The notes beneath the pieces are model-generated. The model did not search any database and had not been told where the DNA came from. It was given only the letters and a program-made list of their open reading frames with translations. DNA of 64,000 nt from Fischerella sp. PCC 9605 (GTDB lineage: Bacteria > Cyanobacteriota > Cyanobacteriia > Cyanobacteriales > Nostocaceae), in assembly GCF_000517105.1 (NCBI RefSeq), contig NZ_KI912148.1, positions 242,518 to 306,517 of the forward strand. The letters are read 5' to 3'. The translations under genes were made by a program, and so were the position numbers. This document shows, piece by piece, positions 7,996 through 16,318 of the stretch; the stretch's first letter is position 1; every line of letters begins with the position of its first letter.

Positions 7996-8068
7996 TGGAG
8001 AATAGGAGACTCGAACCCCTGACCTCTGCGGTGCGATCGCAGCGCTCTACCAGCTGAGCTAATTCCCC
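7996..8068 (-). tRNA. tRNA-Ala (anticodon CGC)
   Basis: The minus strand folds as a full cloverleaf of 73 nt. The acceptor stem is GGGGAAT/ATTCTCC with one G-U pair, and the D arm reads GCTCAGCTGGTAGAGC. The anticodon stem is CTGCG/CGCAG around the loop ATCGCAC with T33 and anticodon CGC. The T arm is AGGGG-TTCGAGT-CTCCT, with discriminator A73. The 3' CCA is not encoded. Anticodon CGC reads GCG (Ala). The anticodon arm contains the HIP1 octamer GCGATCGC. Its 3' end faces the accessory block on the left. Confidence 0.95.
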
Positions 8069-8077
8069 AAATAGTTA

Positions 8078-8142
8078 TTGGTTAGTAGTTAGTAGTTAGT
8101 TGTTTACCACTAATTACTAACTACTAACTACTAACAATTCCC
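8078..8142. repeat. STRR heptamer tract
   Basis: Tandem TTAGTAG-type heptamers face CTACTAA-type heptamers and can fold as a hairpin. Lies between the tRNA and the HAD gene stop. Of the STRR type known from heterocystous cyanobacteria. Confidence 0.8.
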
Positions 8143-8146
8143 TATG

Positions 8147-8899
8147 TTAGCATTCACCTGCTGTGGGTTGGCACTGTTTTTGCAAATACACTTCCTGCAC
8201 CCGTTCTAGTTCTAAGTCAGTTAAATAATCTACAGTCCAGTTTGCTAAACGCTGAAGCATATGAAATGGGTAAGTATTCGCTACACCCACAACTTGCATA
8301 CCAGCACGTTTTGCTGCTTGGATACCAGCTGGGGTATCTTCAATCGCTAGACATTCACTTGGTTGCAGATTCAACTCGGGATATGCTTGGTTGAGGCGTT
8401 CTACAGCTAATAAATAGCCATCAGGTTCTGGTTTACTGGTGGTGATATCGTCTCCAGCTACAATAACTGGAAAGTATTCAGCCAGTTTGGCACGATTAAG
8501 AACTAGTTCTATTTCTTTGCGGATAGCACCACTCACTAGCGCTAGATTTAAATTGCGCGAATCTCTTGCACAGACGCTTCGCGATCGCACCTGAAATATC
8601 AAGTCATCTAAACCAGGATACAAAGGCAGTTTTTCCAGTTTCTCTAATTCCAACGCATATAGTTCTGCCTTCTTTTTCAACAACTGAGTTAAATACTGTT
8701 CGCTAACAATACGACCGCGACTATTTAGTATATCCTGCAAACAGGCGCGATCGCTGCGTCCCAAACAAACTTGTTTATACTCTCCTGGTTTGAGGGTAAG
8801 ATTTTCCTCAAGCAGAATTTGCTCGATTAGTCGCTCGTGGATGGACTCATCATTAATGATGACGCCATTAAAGTCAAACAGAACTGCCTTTAAAGTCAT
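8147..8899 (-). CDS. HAD-superfamily hydrolase, phosphatase/mutase-like
   Basis: 250 residues. Motif I is FDFNGVI (8-14): the nucleophile Asp9 is present but the usual second Asp (+2) is Asn11, so acid-base help in the canonical way is missing. Motif II Ser lies in LVSGA, motif III Lys in SKPEPDGY, and motif IV in IEDTPAG, as in beta-phosphoglucomutase-like enzymes with a cap after motif I. Expected role: phosphoryl transfer on a small sugar phosphate in the cytosol; substrate unknown. A segment Ser-Val-Cys-Ala-Arg-Asp-Ser-Arg before LNLALVSGA is encoded by a repeat-like inverted sequence and looks inserted. Coupled (ATGA overlap) to the methyltransferase upstream. Confidence 0.8.
   Translation of the reverse strand: MTLKAVLFDFNGVIINDESIHERLIEQILLEENLTLKPGEYKQVCLGRSDRACLQDILNSRGRIVSEQYLTQLLKKKAELYALELEKLEKLPLYPGLDDLIFQVRSRSVCARDSRNLNLALVSGAIRKEIELVLNRAKLAEYFPVIVAGDDITTSKPEPDGYLLAVERLNQAYPELNLQPSECLAIEDTPAGIQAAKRAGMQVVGVANTYPFHMLQRLANWTVDYLTDLELERVQEVYLQKQCQPTAGEC
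8556..8583 (-). repeat. 28-bp inverted-repeat insert inside HAD gene
   Basis: CGCGAA (8556-8561) and TTCGCG (8578-8583) flank a repeat-like core followed by a HIP1 site. It encodes about eight residues that break an otherwise normal HAD core just before motif II, keeping the frame. Insertion is inferred from the family fold, not from a comparison. Confidence 0.45.
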
Positions 8900-9810
8900 G
8901 CCGTTGTATCAAAAGCTGGGGAGGGAAAGCCCTGCAAGTCGTTATCGTCTAGTATGCTATCTGTCGATGTCGGAGTGTACTGGCGTACCTGTGTTTGAGC
9001 AGTTCCTGCTGCTGTAATGGGTTTTATGCCGCTTGTCACCTGATTAGTCCACCACACATCCTGGGTTTGTACTGCTGCAAAGCCTGCTGCACCCATCCAT
9101 GCATCCACACTGCCAGCTGCATACTCACGAATATACGGCTCCTCAAATACATCATTGAGCCATTCTAACTGACGTAGAGTCTTTTGATTACCATCCAGAA
9201 TTAATACTTGCCCGCCAATTCGCAACAACCGAAAAGCTTCTCGCAGAATTGCCTCAGATACTGCTGGGGGTGTTTCGTGAAATAACAAAGTAGCTGTAAC
9301 TAGGTCAAAAGAATCACTAGCCAAAGTAGTGTTTTCCGCATTACCATGTCGCCAGTGTATATCCAAACCAGCATTTTGGGCTTTATGATCGGCCCTTACC
9401 AACATATAGGGCGATAAATCTAAGCCGATGACTTCAGCTTCCGGAAAAGCCTGCTTGAGCATTAAAGTTGTCGAACCTGTACCGCAGCCCAAGTCGATTA
9501 TGCGTCGGGGCACGACTTTGATCGCATCAATTAAAGCTTGACGTACCCAAGTTTCATTTGGTGGTAAAACGTATTGGGTAACAGCATCGTAAGTCACTGC
9601 CGCACCAGAGTTAAGATATCCACCGTTAATTCCGTGGAAGTTTTGGCTGCTGTAGTAGGTAGGGATTGTAACATCAGCGCGTCGAAAGCGATCGCTCTCT
9701 TTCTCCCAATCTACGCTCTTAGCATAACGCTGTAGTTCCTCTTCATTAATGAAAAAACGTACTACAGGTGATAGAAAACGCTCCCAGATAGTATCTTGAC
9801 GAACTGCCAT
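8896..9810 (-). CDS. Class I SAM-dependent methyltransferase
   Basis: 304 residues. A Rossmann methyltransferase core starts near residue 100 with motif I IIDLGCGTGS (104-113) for S-adenosylmethionine and GLDLSPYM (129-136) as the acidic end of strand 2. FDLVTATLLFHE follows as motif IV, and LLRIGGQVLILDG as the motif VI strand. The first ~95 residues are a separate helical region seen in related cyanobacterial proteins. The acceptor is unknown; a small molecule or lipid is more likely than nucleic acid. The stop overlaps the HAD gene start (ATGA), so the two make an operon. Confidence 0.85.
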   Translation of the reverse strand: MAVRQDTIWERFLSPVVRFFINEEELQRYAKSVDWEKESDRFRRADVTIPTYYSSQNFHGINGGYLNSGAAVTYDAVTQYVLPPNETWVRQALIDAIKVVPRRIIDLGCGTGSTTLMLKQAFPEAEVIGLDLSPYMLVRADHKAQNAGLDIHWRHGNAENTTLASDSFDLVTATLLFHETPPAVSEAILREAFRLLRIGGQVLILDGNQKTLRQLEWLNDVFEEPYIREYAAGSVDAWMGAAGFAAVQTQDVWWTNQVTSGIKPITAAGTAQTQVRQYTPTSTDSILDDNDLQGFPSPAFDTTA

Positions 9811-9910
9811 ATAATTTTCGGACTCGATGCACTGTTAAAACTACAGTTAGTTTATTTACAAATTGTAATATATTTTCTGCAAATTATATTTGCCTCGTAT
9901 CAGGATAGGG

Positions 9911-9977
9911 TTGACATTGATTATTTATAATACTACAAATGTAGTATAACAATTACTACCTCTCAGAGGTAGTAATT
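9911..9977 (+). promoter_or_regulatory. Promoter-like site and twin perfect hairpins before rtcB
   Basis: TTGACA lies at 9911-9916. Two perfect inverted repeats follow: 9930-9947 (8-bp arms ATACTACA/TGTAGTAT) and 9951-9977 (12-bp arms AATTACTACCTC/GAGGTAGTAATT, 3-base loop). Both share ACTAC/GTAGT, so they may be tandem operators or leader hairpins controlling rtcB. Confidence 0.45.
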
Positions 9978-9990
9978 CCTCTGAAAAAAA

Positions 9991-10054
9991 ATAGTTAGTA
10001 GTTAGTGGTTGTTATTTCCAAACAACCACTAACTACTAACTACTAACTACTAAC
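9991..10054. repeat. STRR heptamer tract before rtcB
   Basis: TTAGTAG/TTAGTGG heptamers followed by complementary CTAACTA heptamers, able to fold as one long hairpin immediately 5' of the rtcB start. Confidence 0.8.
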
Positions 10055-10070
10055 AAAATTAAATCAAATT

Positions 10071-12218
10071 ATGCCTTACGAAAAATTAAAAATTTCCACA
10101 CCGTCCCCTGTTTTATCTTGGGCCAATCATCCCTTGGATTCAGAAGAAACCAAGATGGCTAAAAATGTAGCGTCATTGCCATTTGTATTTAAACATGTAG
10201 CACTGATGCCAGATGTTCACTTAGGCAAAGGTGCTTTAGTTGGTTCTGTAATTGCAACTAAAGAAGCGATTATTCCTGCGGCTGTCGGTGTAGATATTGG
10301 TTGTTTTGTAGGGGATACTCTCGTTCCATTAATTGATGGAAAATCTTATCCAATTAGAGATCTAGCACAAAGAAATGAAGAGTTTATTGTCTATGCTTGC
10401 ACCCCAACAGGAAGAATTGTAGCTGCTAAAGCGACTGCTAAGCAAACTAGACGGAATGCTTCTCTTGTAAAAGTGATTTTGGATAACGGTAAAGAAATTA
10501 CTTGCACTGGGGATCATCAATTTATGCTGCGAGATGGAAATTATCAGCAAGCACAATATCTTCAACCAGGGACTTCCCTAATGCCTTTCTATTCAAAAGT
10601 AGATAAGGATGGTTATACTTTAATTTCTCAACCCTACTCCAGCAGATGGCAAAAAGCATACTGGATTGTTGCTAGATCGGGACTACTTGGACAGGTTCCT
10701 AAATTTAAAGAGCAAAGAACGATAATTCATCACCGAAATTTCAATGAGTCTGATAATCGACCAGAGAACCTGGAGTTCATGGGTAATAGGGATCATTCTA
10801 CCTATCATCGTAATTTAGTTGAACGCAACCAACACTGGCAATCTCAAGAGTTTGAACAAAAGCGAGTTGCTGCACTTGCCAAAAAAGCCCAAACTCCAGA
10901 AGGATACCAGTATTATGCTGAACGAGGAACTAAGAATATCCTTCAGTACATGCAACACCAGCCAGAACATTTTAGACAAGCAGTTGCTGGTAATGGTTCG
11001 CGTGGTAAGCAATACTTGGTAGCTTACAATCAAAGTGAGAAAGGCAGAGCGAAATCCAAGGAGATAGCGAACAAGTTTTACACTTGTGACATCTGTGGTG
11101 CAGAAGTCAAAACTCCAATTGGACTGCACAACCACAGACGAAAAGAACACCAGTGCGATCGCAAAGTTGTAGCAGTAATTCCTCTAGATTACACAGAGGA
11201 TGTTTACTGTTTAACAGTACCTGAGTACCATAATTTTGCTCTGACAGCTGGCGTATTTGTTCACAACTGCGGGATGTGTGCCATTAAAACACCATTTCAG
11301 GGTGAACAACTAGAAGGCAAACTCAAAAAAATTCGTCAGGATATAGAAGCAGCAATTCCTACTGGTTTCAATGAAAATAAAGACATTGAAAAAACTGTAA
11401 CCAACTGGCAAAGCTGGCGAAATTTCCAAGACTTGCATTCAGGGGTACAAGATTTGCAAGGCAAAGCTATGCGACAAATGGGTTCTCTCGGGGGAGGTAA
11501 TCATTTTATTGAGGTTTGCCTCGATACAGAGAACCAAGTTTGGCTGATGTTGCATTCTGGTTCCCGCAATATCGGCAACAAGCTAGCACAGTGCCACATA
11601 AATACAGCTAAAGAATTAGCAAAAATGGCAGGTAATAAATTACCCGATCCAGATTTAGCACATTTTGTTGCTGGCACACTGGAATTTCAAGCATATTGGC
11701 ATGATTTGCAATGGGCACAGAATTATGCACGTTTCAACCGCGATGTGATGATGGCGCGATTTAAGCGCATTATCGAAAAACATCTAGCAGGTGGGAAAGC
11801 GACAAAACCTTTATTAGAGGTGAATTGCCATCACAATTACGCCGAAAAGGAAGTACATTTTGATGAAGAAGTTTACGTCACTCGCAAAGGTGCAGTTCGC
11901 GCCCAAGCAGAAGATTATGGCATTATCCCTGGTTCAATGGGAGCAAAATCTTACATAGTTAAGGGTAAAGGTGATGTCCACAGCTTCTGTTCTTGCTCTC
12001 ATGGTGCCGGACGCTTGCTATCAAGAAATAAAGCAAAAGGTGTCTACACCCTGGATGATTTGATCGAACAAACAAAAGGTGTGGAATGCCGCAAAGATGC
12101 TGGCGTTTTAGATGAAATTCCCGGTGCTTATAAACCAATAGATCAAGTCATGGAAAATCAGTTTGATTTGGTCGAAGTTGTAGCCACACTCAAACAAGTT
12201 GTGTGCGTGAAGGGGTAA
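10071..12218 (+). CDS. rtcB: RNA-splicing ligase RtcB with intein
   Basis: 715-residue precursor. Residues 1-77 and 400-715 together give a 393-residue RtcB, which joins 2',3'-cyclic-phosphate (or 3'-phosphate) RNA ends to 5'-OH ends using GTP and Mn2+. Extein landmarks are MPDVHLGKG, GVDIG|CGM with the metal-binding Cys, GSLGGGNHFIE, LHSGSRN and the C-terminal SHGAGR with the guanylylated His. Residues 78-399 are an intein. The gene starts at ATG 10071 after an STRR tract with no strong ribosome site, and ends before a good terminator. In bacteria RtcB serves RNA repair or tRNA healing; here it stands alone. Mature activity requires excision, because the intein splits the metal site. Confidence 0.95.
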   Translation: MPYEKLKISTPSPVLSWANHPLDSEETKMAKNVASLPFVFKHVALMPDVHLGKGALVGSVIATKEAIIPAAVGVDIGCFVGDTLVPLIDGKSYPIRDLAQRNEEFIVYACTPTGRIVAAKATAKQTRRNASLVKVILDNGKEITCTGDHQFMLRDGNYQQAQYLQPGTSLMPFYSKVDKDGYTLISQPYSSRWQKAYWIVARSGLLGQVPKFKEQRTIIHHRNFNESDNRPENLEFMGNRDHSTYHRNLVERNQHWQSQEFEQKRVAALAKKAQTPEGYQYYAERGTKNILQYMQHQPEHFRQAVAGNGSRGKQYLVAYNQSEKGRAKSKEIANKFYTCDICGAEVKTPIGLHNHRRKEHQCDRKVVAVIPLDYTEDVYCLTVPEYHNFALTAGVFVHNCGMCAIKTPFQGEQLEGKLKKIRQDIEAAIPTGFNENKDIEKTVTNWQSWRNFQDLHSGVQDLQGKAMRQMGSLGGGNHFIEVCLDTENQVWLMLHSGSRNIGNKLAQCHINTAKELAKMAGNKLPDPDLAHFVAGTLEFQAYWHDLQWAQNYARFNRDVMMARFKRIIEKHLAGGKATKPLLEVNCHHNYAEKEVHFDEEVYVTRKGAVRAQAEDYGIIPGSMGAKSYIVKGKGDVHSFCSCSHGAGRLLSRNKAKGVYTLDDLIEQTKGVECRKDAGVLDEIPGAYKPIDQVMENQFDLVEVVATLKQVVCVKG
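10302..11267 (+). mobile_element. HNH intein in RtcB (322 residues)
   Basis: It begins with Cys78 (CFVGDTLVPL, block A) and ends VFVHN (block G, His-Asn) followed by the extein Cys, so all splicing residues are present. Block B is ITCTGDHQFML with Thr and His. The middle has an HNH-type homing nuclease: IIHHRNFNESDNRPENLEF with the double His and Asn, then DHSTYH. CDICGAEVKTPIGLHNHRRKEH, a C2H2-like zinc finger, follows and probably helps target recognition. Block F is EDVYCLTVPEYHNFA. The intein sits in front of the active-site Cys of GVDIG-CGM, the same kind of site as in archaeal RtcB. It looks intact for splicing and possibly for homing. Confidence 0.92.
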
Positions 12219-12250
12219 ATTCATCTCTGTGCATCTGTGTGTAATTAGTT

Positions 12251-12279
12251 GCCCCACTGCACTCAATGGGGCTTTATTT
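12251..12279. terminator. Terminator between rtcB and ParA-like gene
   Basis: GCCCCA (12251-12256) pairs with TGGGGC (12267-12272) and is followed by TTTATTT. It lies between convergent stops and can serve both strands. Confidence 0.8.
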
Positions 12280-12282
12280 GTA

Positions 12283-13188
12283 CTAGCCGACACTAGTGTA
12301 CATTTTAAGTTTTTGTACTAACTCTTGGGTTAACTGAGAGAATGCTTTTGATCCTGATGATTGGGGATTGCTTAAAACAACAGGCATAAAACTATCAACA
12401 GCCTTGGCAACATTCACATCAATTGGTATTTGTGTATGACAAATTTTTTCTTCCCCAAAATCTTGATGAACTCGTTGCATAACTTGTTTGTAGTATCTGC
12501 CAGTTAACAAGTTAGCATTAGACATTGTAAACACTATTCCCAACATCTGAATATCAATCTTTACTTCATGTTCGTGACTTTCTTTTAATTGGGCAATGCG
12601 TCTTTCTAGCAACTGAATACCCACTACAGATAAAGGCTCTGGTTTAGCAGGAAGTATGTAGAAATTACTAGTTGCTAAAGCGCTACGAGTCAAAAGATTA
12701 TAACCTGGTGCACAGTCTAAGATAATAAAATCGTAATCTTGGCGAACTGGTTCTAAAACTTTACCCAGTAAGACTCTTTCAAAGCGATTCCAAATTGTTT
12801 CAAAGTCTTTTTCACCCAACGTCACTGCTTGTTCATGCAGCATCGCTGAAACGACAAATTCATCATAAAGGTCAATATCTCCTGGTATTAAATCTAATCC
12901 TTGCAGATTACAAACCCCAGGTTGAATTACTTCTTGAATGGTATGTTTTGCTTTTGCCTCTGGAGTGATAATTTGGTCGATTAGATACCTAAACGTCTTT
13001 CTGTATTTTCTACGTTTGGCAAACTCCACAGGCGACATCATACTGAGTGTTGCACTAATTTGCGTGTCTAAATCAAGAACAAGCACCCGCTTGCCATGTT
13101 CTTTCGCTAAACAAGTGGCTATATTGACGCTGAGTGTCGTTTTACCGACGCCACCTTTCATATTTGCAGTTGCAATTACATATCCCAT
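12283..13188 (-). CDS. ParA/MinD-family P-loop ATPase
   Basis: 301 residues. Deviant Walker A KGGVGKTT (11-18) with the signature Lys11, Walker A' VLDLDTQIS (37-45), and Walker B FIILDCAPG further on. These features mark the ParA/Soj class that forms ATP-dependent dimers and moves plasmids, chromosomes or protein complexes. No ParB-like partner or parS-type site is visible nearby, so a chromosome-encoded orphan ParA with an unknown cargo is likely. It starts at ATG 13188 and converges on rtcB. Confidence 0.88.
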   Translation of the reverse strand: MGYVIATANMKGGVGKTTLSVNIATCLAKEHGKRVLVLDLDTQISATLSMMSPVEFAKRRKYRKTFRYLIDQIITPEAKAKHTIQEVIQPGVCNLQGLDLIPGDIDLYDEFVVSAMLHEQAVTLGEKDFETIWNRFERVLLGKVLEPVRQDYDFIILDCAPGYNLLTRSALATSNFYILPAKPEPLSVVGIQLLERRIAQLKESHEHEVKIDIQMLGIVFTMSNANLLTGRYYKQVMQRVHQDFGEEKICHTQIPIDVNVAKAVDSFMPVVLSNPQSSGSKAFSQLTQELVQKLKMYTSVG

Positions 13189-13828
13189 TGGTTAAGTCCT
13201 CTGATGACGTATTCTCATCTAGGTAGCGCAAACGTCTGGTTAGCAAGTGAAAACTTTTGGTAGATTTAAGATTTTCCAATTCTTAAAAAATTGGTGCTGA
13301 CGATATTTTCTCGCTTGAGCAGTCAGAATTATAACAGTGAAGGGTGTATTTAGTAGACAGAGGGAACTTGGATATTTGTTGCGAATAAACTTTGTCAGCG
13401 ATGTAATTAAGGAGCATGTTGGTAAAGTAAATTACTTTGATCTAATAAGTAAGCGGCAGCTGTTTGTTTTTATCCCAAAAGGAGCGATCGCAAAAACTCA
13501 CTCTTCCCAATGGTGACTTTAGCTAAAACTAAATTACCCGAAGACTTACAGCGCTTGACATCTAGATGAAGTACCCCTGGTAAAGGGAAGAGTGCGCGAT
13601 CGCTCTTTTTGGGATATTTATATACTTTATTAAGTTGAAATCTGCTGTATTAGAACAAGTCCCTACTGCTGTCGATATGATTGAGGAAAAGGACGAGCGA
13701 CAGAATATAACCAACTTATAAAATAAAGGAGTCATACCCACGCGATCGCCCACCTCACTCAACACTACTCAACTACAATAGGGATAGACATTGTTGAGAT
13801 TTGTATAGTTACTTAGGGATAACCTGTT
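13189..13828. other. 640-bp spacer, no convincing gene
   Basis: Contains several HIP1 octamers (near 13485, 13597, 13742) and a 19-codon frame at 13510 (MVTLAKTKLPEDLQRLTSR) that looks like the beginning of a lost gene. A minus-strand frame at 13562-13765 has no start context or recognisable product. The right end carries the promoter region of the ABC exporter. Confidence 0.4.
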
Positions 13829-14848
13829 ATGGCTCCCGCCGTTTTAATTGAAAACCTAAAAAAACGCTACGGTTCGGTTGAAGCCGTTAAGGATGTTTCC
13901 TTTCAGGTAGAACCAGGAGAAATTTTTGGTTTACTTGGCCCCAACGGAGCGGGTAAAACTACTACCTTACGAGCTTTATGTACTCTCACTACACCAGACG
14001 CTGGTAAAATAGAAGTCTCTGGCATTTCAGTTGTAGATAATCCCAGAGCAGCGAGAAAAAGACTTGGTTATGTCGCCCAAGAAGTAGCTTTAGATAAAGT
14101 CCTGACTGGACGCGAACTGCTACAACTGCAAGCGGCACTTTATCACTTACCGACAGCAGTAACAAAACAGCGCGTGGACACGGTGCTGAGTTTACTCGGT
14201 TTGCAGGAATACGCCGATAAAAAGACTGGAACTTACTCTGGCGGTTTACGCAAACGTTTAGACTTGGCAGCTGGGTTACTACACGCACCAGATGTATTGG
14301 TTTTGGATGAGCCAACGGTAGGACTTGACATTGAAAGCCGTTTTATTGTCTGGGAATTCCTGCGGAAATTGCGGGAAGCTGGAACCACCGTACTAATTAC
14401 CAGCCATTATTTAGAAGAAATTGACGCCTTGGCAGATCGAGTCGCAATCATCGATCGGGGTGTAGTCATTGCGGCTGGAACGCCTTCCGAATTAAAAGAT
14501 AAAGTTGGGGGTGATCGCGTTACTCTGCGTATCCGTGAATTTACACCAAATGAAGAAGCAGAAAAAGCAAAAGATTTACTCACACCTCTGCCATTTGTAC
14601 AAGAAGTAATTATCAACAACGCTCAGGGTAATTCTCTCAACTTGGTGGTAACACCACAGAATGATGTATTGATTACCATCCAGCAAGCGCTCAATCATGC
14701 TGGGCTGCCAGTATTTGGCATTGCTCAATCTCGTCCCAGTTTAGATGATGTCTACCTCGCAGCCACGGGACGCACGCTCATGGATGCAGAACTAGCAGCA
14801 TTGGATACTCGCGATCCAAAAGCAGAGAAAAAGCAAAATATGAGATAG
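13829..14848 (+). CDS. ABC transporter ATP-binding protein (DrrA-type)
   Basis: 339 residues. Walker A GPNGAGKTT (37-45), Q-loop around VAQE (82-85), signature YSGGLRKR (136-143) with Tyr in place of the usual Leu, Walker B VLVLDEP (156-162), and switch His in ITSHYLEE. A ~100-residue C-terminal domain beyond the NBD is typical of DrrA/NatA-type exporters. It should energise the membrane protein encoded 95 bases downstream. The cargo (drug, lipid or polysaccharide) cannot be told. Confidence 0.9.
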   Translation: MAPAVLIENLKKRYGSVEAVKDVSFQVEPGEIFGLLGPNGAGKTTTLRALCTLTTPDAGKIEVSGISVVDNPRAARKRLGYVAQEVALDKVLTGRELLQLQAALYHLPTAVTKQRVDTVLSLLGLQEYADKKTGTYSGGLRKRLDLAAGLLHAPDVLVLDEPTVGLDIESRFIVWEFLRKLREAGTTVLITSHYLEEIDALADRVAIIDRGVVIAAGTPSELKDKVGGDRVTLRIREFTPNEEAEKAKDLLTPLPFVQEVIINNAQGNSLNLVVTPQNDVLITIQQALNHAGLPVFGIAQSRPSLDDVYLAATGRTLMDAELAALDTRDPKAEKKQNMR

Positions 14849-14850
14849 AT

Positions 14851-14914
14851 GGTAGTTAGTGGTTAGTAGAACAACTAACTACTAACCACTAACTACTAAC
14901 TACTAACCACTAAC
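14851..14914. repeat. STRR tract between ABC subunit genes
   Basis: GGTAGTTAGTGGTTAGTAG faces a run of CTAACTACTAAC heptamers. It sits inside the ABC operon spacer, so it must be transcribed and could fold between the two cistrons. Confidence 0.8.
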
Positions 14915-14942
14915 AATTCCCAATCCAAAATCCAAAATTGAT

Positions 14943-15839
14943 ATGAGTGGTACTGTCATACCTCCCAAATCAGAGATTAACTGGCAGCAAGTAGCTGCGC
15001 CGCAAGCTTACACTGATAATGCTCCTAATTTTGTCGGTGAGCTAGTTCAAGAAACTTTGGCGTTGACACGTCGCTTGTTTATTCAATTGCAGCGACGTCC
15101 TTCCACCTTGCTAGCTGGAATTATTCAGCCTGTAATGTGGTTGGTACTGTTTGGCGCTTTATTTCAGAATGCACCCAAAGGCATTTTTGGCAATACGACA
15201 AATTACGCACAATTTCTGGGTGCCGGTATTATTGTTTTTACTGCCTTTGCTGGAGCGCTCAATGCCGGTTTACCAGTAATGTTTGACCGTGAATTTGGCT
15301 TTTTGAATCGGTTGCTGGTGGCTCCCCTAGCATCGCGGTACTCGATTGTACTGGCTTCCGCAATCTTTATCATCAGCCAAAGCTTGCTGCAAGCAGCTGT
15401 GATTGTAGCAGCAGCAGCGTTTTTAGGTGCAGGAGTGCCAGATGCTGCTGGTTTGGGTGCTATAGCTCTAATTGTCTTCCTGCTTGCTTTGGGTGTAACT
15501 GCCCTCAGCTTGGGGTTGGCTTTTGCGCTGCCCGGACACATTGAACTGATTGCAGTAATTTTTGTTACTAACCTACCGCTGTTATTTGCCAGCACTGCTT
15601 TGGCTCCCTTATCTTTTATGCCCAAGTGGTTGCAGATTGTAGCTACTCTCAATCCTCTCAGCTACGCTATTGAACCAATTCGCTATCTTTATCTGCACAA
15701 AGATTGGAGCTTAAATAGTGTGGTGATGCACGCATTTTGGGGTGACGTTACCTTTGGCAGCGCCATTCTGGTATTGCTGGGATTTGCTCTTTTAGCTTTG
15801 CTGATTATTCAACCCCGACTGCGGCAGACTCTTTCGTAA
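14943..15839 (+). CDS. ABC-2 type exporter permease
   Basis: 298 residues. An ~40-residue cytosolic N-terminus is followed by about six membrane spans: near 57-75 (LLAGIIQPVMWLVLFGALF), 90-110, 135-160, 170-195, 200-220 and a last one near 270-295. The conserved ABC-2 stretch ATLNPLSYAIEPIRYL is present. It pairs with the ATPase gene directly upstream as a DrrA/DrrB-type exporter. The first hydrophilic segment matches the cyanobacterial members of this family. Confidence 0.88.
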   Translation: MSGTVIPPKSEINWQQVAAPQAYTDNAPNFVGELVQETLALTRRLFIQLQRRPSTLLAGIIQPVMWLVLFGALFQNAPKGIFGNTTNYAQFLGAGIIVFTAFAGALNAGLPVMFDREFGFLNRLLVAPLASRYSIVLASAIFIISQSLLQAAVIVAAAAFLGAGVPDAAGLGAIALIVFLLALGVTALSLGLAFALPGHIELIAVIFVTNLPLLFASTALAPLSFMPKWLQIVATLNPLSYAIEPIRYLYLHKDWSLNSVVMHAFWGDVTFGSAILVLLGFALLALLIIQPRLRQTLS

Positions 15840-15887
15840 GTAGATGTGAAAACTGCGTACACCAAAACGCATGAAAACCCGTTTTCT

Positions 15888-15951
15888 CTTTGTGTCTTAG
15901 TGTCTTGGTGGTTTAAGATTTTTTTAACCACAAAGGCACTAAGACACAAAG
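15888..15951. repeat. Long hairpin repeat after ABC operon
   Basis: A 26-base arm (15888-15913, starting CTTTGTGTCTTAGTG) pairs with 15926-15951 (ending CACTAAGACACAAAG) with few mismatches; the loop is T-rich. It may also stop transcription of the ABC operon. Confidence 0.6.
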
Positions 15952-16020
15952 TGTGTAACTGAGTCTCTTACCTCCAGCCTTCTGCCTTAGAATTGGTAGA
16001 GTGATTTAAATTCAGCGGGT

Positions 16021-16305
16021 GTGAATATGAGAGTTTGGCTAGCTTGCTTTGTAGTGCTATTTGCTCTAGCACAGTTGTTTGACTGGATACAAGAATTACA
16101 ACTGCCGCTACCTATTTATATTTTGGGTGGGGCTTTTTTAGCTGTTGCATCCAACTACGATAAGCTGTTTGGCACATATTTCAGTGATGTAACCAGTGTA
16201 ACTGAGGCAACTATCGAAACACCAGAACAAGCTCAGCTAGACTCTCCATCCCCACCCACTGGTGCGATGATTTCTCCTGCTACTGAGAATTTGCAATCAT
16301 CTTAG
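16021..16305 (+). CDS. Small membrane protein, conserved type
   Basis: 94 residues from GTG 16021, or 92 from ATG 16027. Residues ~5-20 and ~30-45 are hydrophobic (VWLACFVVLFALAQLF; LPIYILGGAFLAVASN) and give two membrane spans. The acidic, Ser/Pro-rich C-terminus is probably cytosolic. No enzyme motif. It resembles short cyanobacterial membrane proteins of unknown role. Confidence 0.6.
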   Translation: MNMRVWLACFVVLFALAQLFDWIQELQLPLPIYILGGAFLAVASNYDKLFGTYFSDVTSVTEATIETPEQAQLDSPSPPTGAMISPATENLQSS

Positions 16306-16318
16306 AACTTACTATTTA

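Noticed and set aside
12283-13188. Plasmid partition locus with ParB and parS
   Set aside because: No ParB-like gene or clustered inverted repeats near the ParA-like gene.
13562-13765. Minus-strand 67-codon frame before the ABC exporter
   Set aside because: No ribosome site, no recognisable composition, and it spans HIP1-rich spacer DNA.
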